Positions 62,024 to 64,000 of a DNA stretch of 64,000 bases are shown here, one piece after another. Made by a program: the position numbers and the translations under genes. The first letter of the stretch is position 1, and each line of letters opens with the position of its first letter. Under the pieces are notes generated by a model. It saw only the letters and a list, made by a program, of their open reading frames with translations. It had not been told where the DNA came from and searched no databases. Origin of the DNA: Lachnospiraceae bacterium MA2020 (GTDB lineage: Bacteria; Bacillota; Clostridia; Lachnospirales; Lachnospiraceae); assembly GCA_000746015.1 (NCBI GenBank), contig JQKK01000007.1, positions 62,001-126,000 of the forward strand, written 5' to 3'.

Positions 62024-63856
62024 ATGAGTCGTTTGACTATGGAGTCTAACCAGATCCAAAAGCACCTGGATGAGCTTTACAGAAATATGTCACGACGTAT
62101 TTATGCCAGTCCACCGGGTACTTGTCCGGTTGACATTTCACTAAGTTTCTTAAGAATGAGCCATGCTCAGACTTGTGGAAAATGTACTCCGTGCAGAGTC
62201 GGCCTCGGTAGGCTCGCTGAAATGCTTGAATCTGTACTGGATGGTGAGGCAGATATTACAATAATTGACAAGATAGAGAAAACTGCCCAAGCTATTGCAA
62301 GTACAGCTGACTGTGCTATAGGTACAGAGACAGCAAAAGGTATCCTATTAGGAATAAGGGGCTTTAGAGATGACTACATCGAGCATATTACCAAAGGAAG
62401 GTGCATATGTGGCCTAAAGCAGTCTGTCGCATGTGTAGATCAATGTCCTGCCCATGTTGATATTCCTGGCTATATTGCATTGGTAAAAGCCGGGTTATAT
62501 GGTGATGCTGTCAGACTTATACGAAAAGACAATCCATTCCCATCTGTATGTGCATATGTATGTGAGCATCCATGTGAGGACAGATGCAGACGCTCAATGA
62601 TGGATGATGCGGTAAATATATGCGGTATCAAGCGTTATGCAGTAGATCATGCATCTACTACGGAAATTCCTGTTTGTGCTGAAAAAACAAAAAAGAAGGT
62701 TGCTATCGTAGGAGGAGGACCGGGCGGACTGACTGCTGCCTATTATCTTACTATAATGGGACATTCCGTTACTGTTTATGAGCAGAGGCATAAACTTGGA
62801 GGAATGTTGAGATATGGTATACCGGATTATCGCCTGCCTCAGGATATTCTTGATAAGGATATTAATCATATTATAGAGACTGGAGTAAACACAAAGCTTG
62901 ACACTACGGTTGGTACAGATATTACTGTAGACGAGCTTAAGCAAAAATATGATGCAGTCTATCTGTCAGTTGGTGCACATGGTGACAGAAAGCTAGGTAT
63001 TGAAGGAGAAGATGCGCCTAATGTTGTCAGTGCTGTAGAAATGCTTCGTAGCATTGGCGAAGGTGAAAAAATAGATATGCACAACAAAAACGTCGTAGTA
63101 GTAGGCGGCGGAAATGTTGCGATGGATGCGACAAGAACATGTCTGCGCCTTGGAGCTAAGCATGTCACATGTGTATATAGAAGACGTGTCGAGGATATGA
63201 CTGCTCTGATGGAAGAAATTGAGGAGGCCAAAGCGGAGGGTGTAGAGATATTACCACTGTTTGCACCTGCGCGTGTTGAAAGAAATAAGAAAGGTATTGC
63301 AACCGCTTTGTGGGCTCAGCCTCAGATAATATCTTATATTGGCTCAGATGGTCGAGCCGGTATACGTAAGTCGGATCTTGATGAGGTCAGGATTGAAGCT
63401 GATTATATAATAGTTGCTATTGGACAGCAATCCTTGCTAAGACCTTTTGAGGATCATGGTATCACCACAAAGCGAGGAAGGATACAGGCCGAGAATTCAA
63501 GCTTTGTAGAAGGAAGCGGAAATGTTTTCGCCGGAGGTGATGCAGTATCGGGGCCTGCAACAGTTATATTAGCTGTTGCTGCAGGCAAAGTTGCTGCGGC
63601 AAATATTGACGAATTCTTAGGATACAATCATAGGATATCTGTTGATGTTGAGATACCGTTGCCTGATCTTACTACAAGTCCTGCCTGTGGAAGAGTAAAT
63701 ATTAAAGCAAAGAACATAAAAAATATTGAAGGTAATTTTGAACTTGCCAGCATAGGTATGACTGACGAGGAGTGTGCACAGGAATGCAGCCGCTGTCTCA
63801 GATGTGATCACTTTGGATACGGTGGTTTCAAAGGAGGGAGGCTCGCAGAATGGTAA
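62024..63856 (+). CDS. NuoF-tail/GltD-like flavoprotein oxidoreductase (hydrogenase-linked)
   Basis: 610 residues. Residues about 35-125 are the C-terminal [4Fe-4S] part of NuoF/HydB without its FMN or NADH domain (C51, C54, C57 in TCGKCTPCR, and C97). Residues about 126-600 follow GltD: [4Fe-4S] cysteines (C137, C141, C176, C180, C184, C188), FAD motif IVGGGPGGLTAAYYL, GIPDYRLP, an NAD(P) motif VVVGGGNVAMDATRT and VFAGGDAVSGPATV. It should pass electrons between NAD(P)H and iron-sulfur partners. The next gene overlaps and begins like a [FeFe]-hydrogenase, so it is probably a diaphorase subunit of a GltD-linked hydrogenase. Start ATG 62024 has GGAGG 8 bases upstream; a TTG at 62009 overlaps that site. 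Confidence 0.88.
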   Translation: MSRLTMESNQIQKHLDELYRNMSRRIYASPPGTCPVDISLSFLRMSHAQTCGKCTPCRVGLGRLAEMLESVLDGEADITIIDKIEKTAQAIASTADCAIGTETAKGILLGIRGFRDDYIEHITKGRCICGLKQSVACVDQCPAHVDIPGYIALVKAGLYGDAVRLIRKDNPFPSVCAYVCEHPCEDRCRRSMMDDAVNICGIKRYAVDHASTTEIPVCAEKTKKKVAIVGGGPGGLTAAYYLTIMGHSVTVYEQRHKLGGMLRYGIPDYRLPQDILDKDINHIIETGVNTKLDTTVGTDITVDELKQKYDAVYLSVGAHGDRKLGIEGEDAPNVVSAVEMLRSIGEGEKIDMHNKNVVVVGGGNVAMDATRTCLRLGAKHVTCVYRRRVEDMTALMEEIEEAKAEGVEILPLFAPARVERNKKGIATALWAQPQIISYIGSDGRAGIRKSDLDEVRIEADYIIVAIGQQSLLRPFEDHGITTKRGRIQAENSSFVEGSGNVFAGGDAVSGPATVILAVAAGKVAAANIDEFLGYNHRISVDVEIPLPDLTTSPACGRVNIKAKNIKNIEGNFELASIGMTDEECAQECSRCLRCDHFGYGGFKGGRLAEW

Positions 63857-64000
63857 ATCTTACTATAAACAACAAGAAAGTAAGTGTGCCTGAGGGTACA
63901 ACTATTTTGAATGCAGCAAGGTCAGTAGGCGTGCATATACCTCATTTATGCTACTTAAAAGATATAAATGAGATAGGAGCATGCAGGTTATGCTGTGTTG
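63850..64000 (+). CDS. [FeFe]-hydrogenase/NuoG-type protein, N-terminal part (cut by window end)
   Basis: The first 50 residues are visible, beginning MVNLTINNKKVSVPEGTTIL. They form a [2Fe-2S] ferredoxin domain with cluster cysteines in HLCYLKD and GACRLCC, as at the start of HydA, NuoG and some formate dehydrogenases. It overlaps the previous stop by seven bases. HydA is favoured because GltD-like partners are typical of one [FeFe]-hydrogenase group, but the H-cluster region is outside the window. Confidence 0.75.
   Translation, partial: MVNLTINNKKVSVPEGTTILNAARSVGVHIPHLCYLKDINEIGACRLCCV

Noticed and set aside
1-64000. Mobile elements, prophage, CRISPR arrays, tRNA or rRNA genes
   Set aside because: No transposase, integrase, phage structural gene, regularly spaced repeat, or RNA gene pattern was seen; gene order in the ribosomal and nad blocks is typical and uninterrupted.

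Overview
The window looks like a chromosomal segment of an anaerobic Gram-positive bacterium of the class Clostridia, most likely family Lachnospiraceae (a Butyrivibrio, Lachnospira or Roseburia-like genus; the genus is inference). The support is a modest GC content, strong AGGAGG ribosome binding sites, a SCIFF peptide with its radical SAM maturase, the paired glgC/glgD arrangement, a GltD-like protein next to a [FeFe]-hydrogenase-type gene, and the Prp/extended-L27 ribosomal protein pair. I see no rRNA, tRNA, CRISPR array, insertion sequence, prophage or integration scar. It reads as core chromosome with several cell-surface loci.

Layout. 0.1-5.3 kb: a MATE exporter facing a three-gene MacB-type ABC locus (ATPase, secreted/anchored accessory protein, FtsX-type permease). 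5.4-9.8 kb: purine nucleoside phosphorylase, a purine-type amidohydrolase, a membrane-anchored MutS-like ATPase and RNase HI. 9.8-18.4 kb: a stand-alone CheY, a heterodimeric ABC exporter, a chemoreceptor with a small unknown gene, and a polytopic Wzy/O-antigen-ligase-like protein. 18.5-24.4 kb: phosphate acetyltransferase, a secreted LysM protein with a degenerate 5'-nucleotidase fold, a membrane-tethered transglutaminase-like protein and an EAL-domain c-di-GMP phosphodiesterase. 24.5-30.8 kb: glgC-glgD, then the NAD cluster nadA <-> nadB-nadC-niaR with two consensus promoters and palindromes in between. 30.8-36.9 kb: a Gly_transporter-family membrane protein, threonine aldolase, and a 1337-residue secreted subtilase that carries an FMN-binding domain.

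37-47 kb: a second heterodimeric ABC exporter, a zinc-ribbon membrane protein, a secreted SGNH hydrolase with a CgeB-like glycosyltransferase, a sugar epimerase, and a fusion of a Gfo/Idh/MocA oxidoreductase with a glycerophosphodiester phosphodiesterase. 47-56 kb: glmS, superoxide dismutase, the SCIFF peptide and maturase, recJ, a small membrane protein, a SEC-C protein and a TGS-less threonyl-tRNA synthetase. 56-60.6 kb: the conserved Firmicutes block rplU-prp-rpmA-obgE-yhbY-nadD-yqeK-rsfS. 60.7-64 kb: lexA divergent from a small membrane LysM protein of YneA type with a LexA box on its promoter, then a NuoF-tail/GltD flavoprotein and the start of a hydrogenase-type gene cut by the window edge.

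How the genes fit together. NAD synthesis is represented by nadA, nadB, nadC and niaR in one cluster and nadD in another. PNP and the amidohydrolase fit purine and methylthioadenosine salvage. Chemotaxis (CheY, chemoreceptor) and c-di-GMP turnover are represented by single orphan genes. The most unusual items are the FMN_bind-subtilase, the LysM pseudo-phosphoesterase, the Gfo-GDPD fusion, the SCIFF locus with a hairpin between peptide and maturase, and a short 'VSDN/VSEN' motif that recurs in the linkers of otherwise unrelated secreted proteins.
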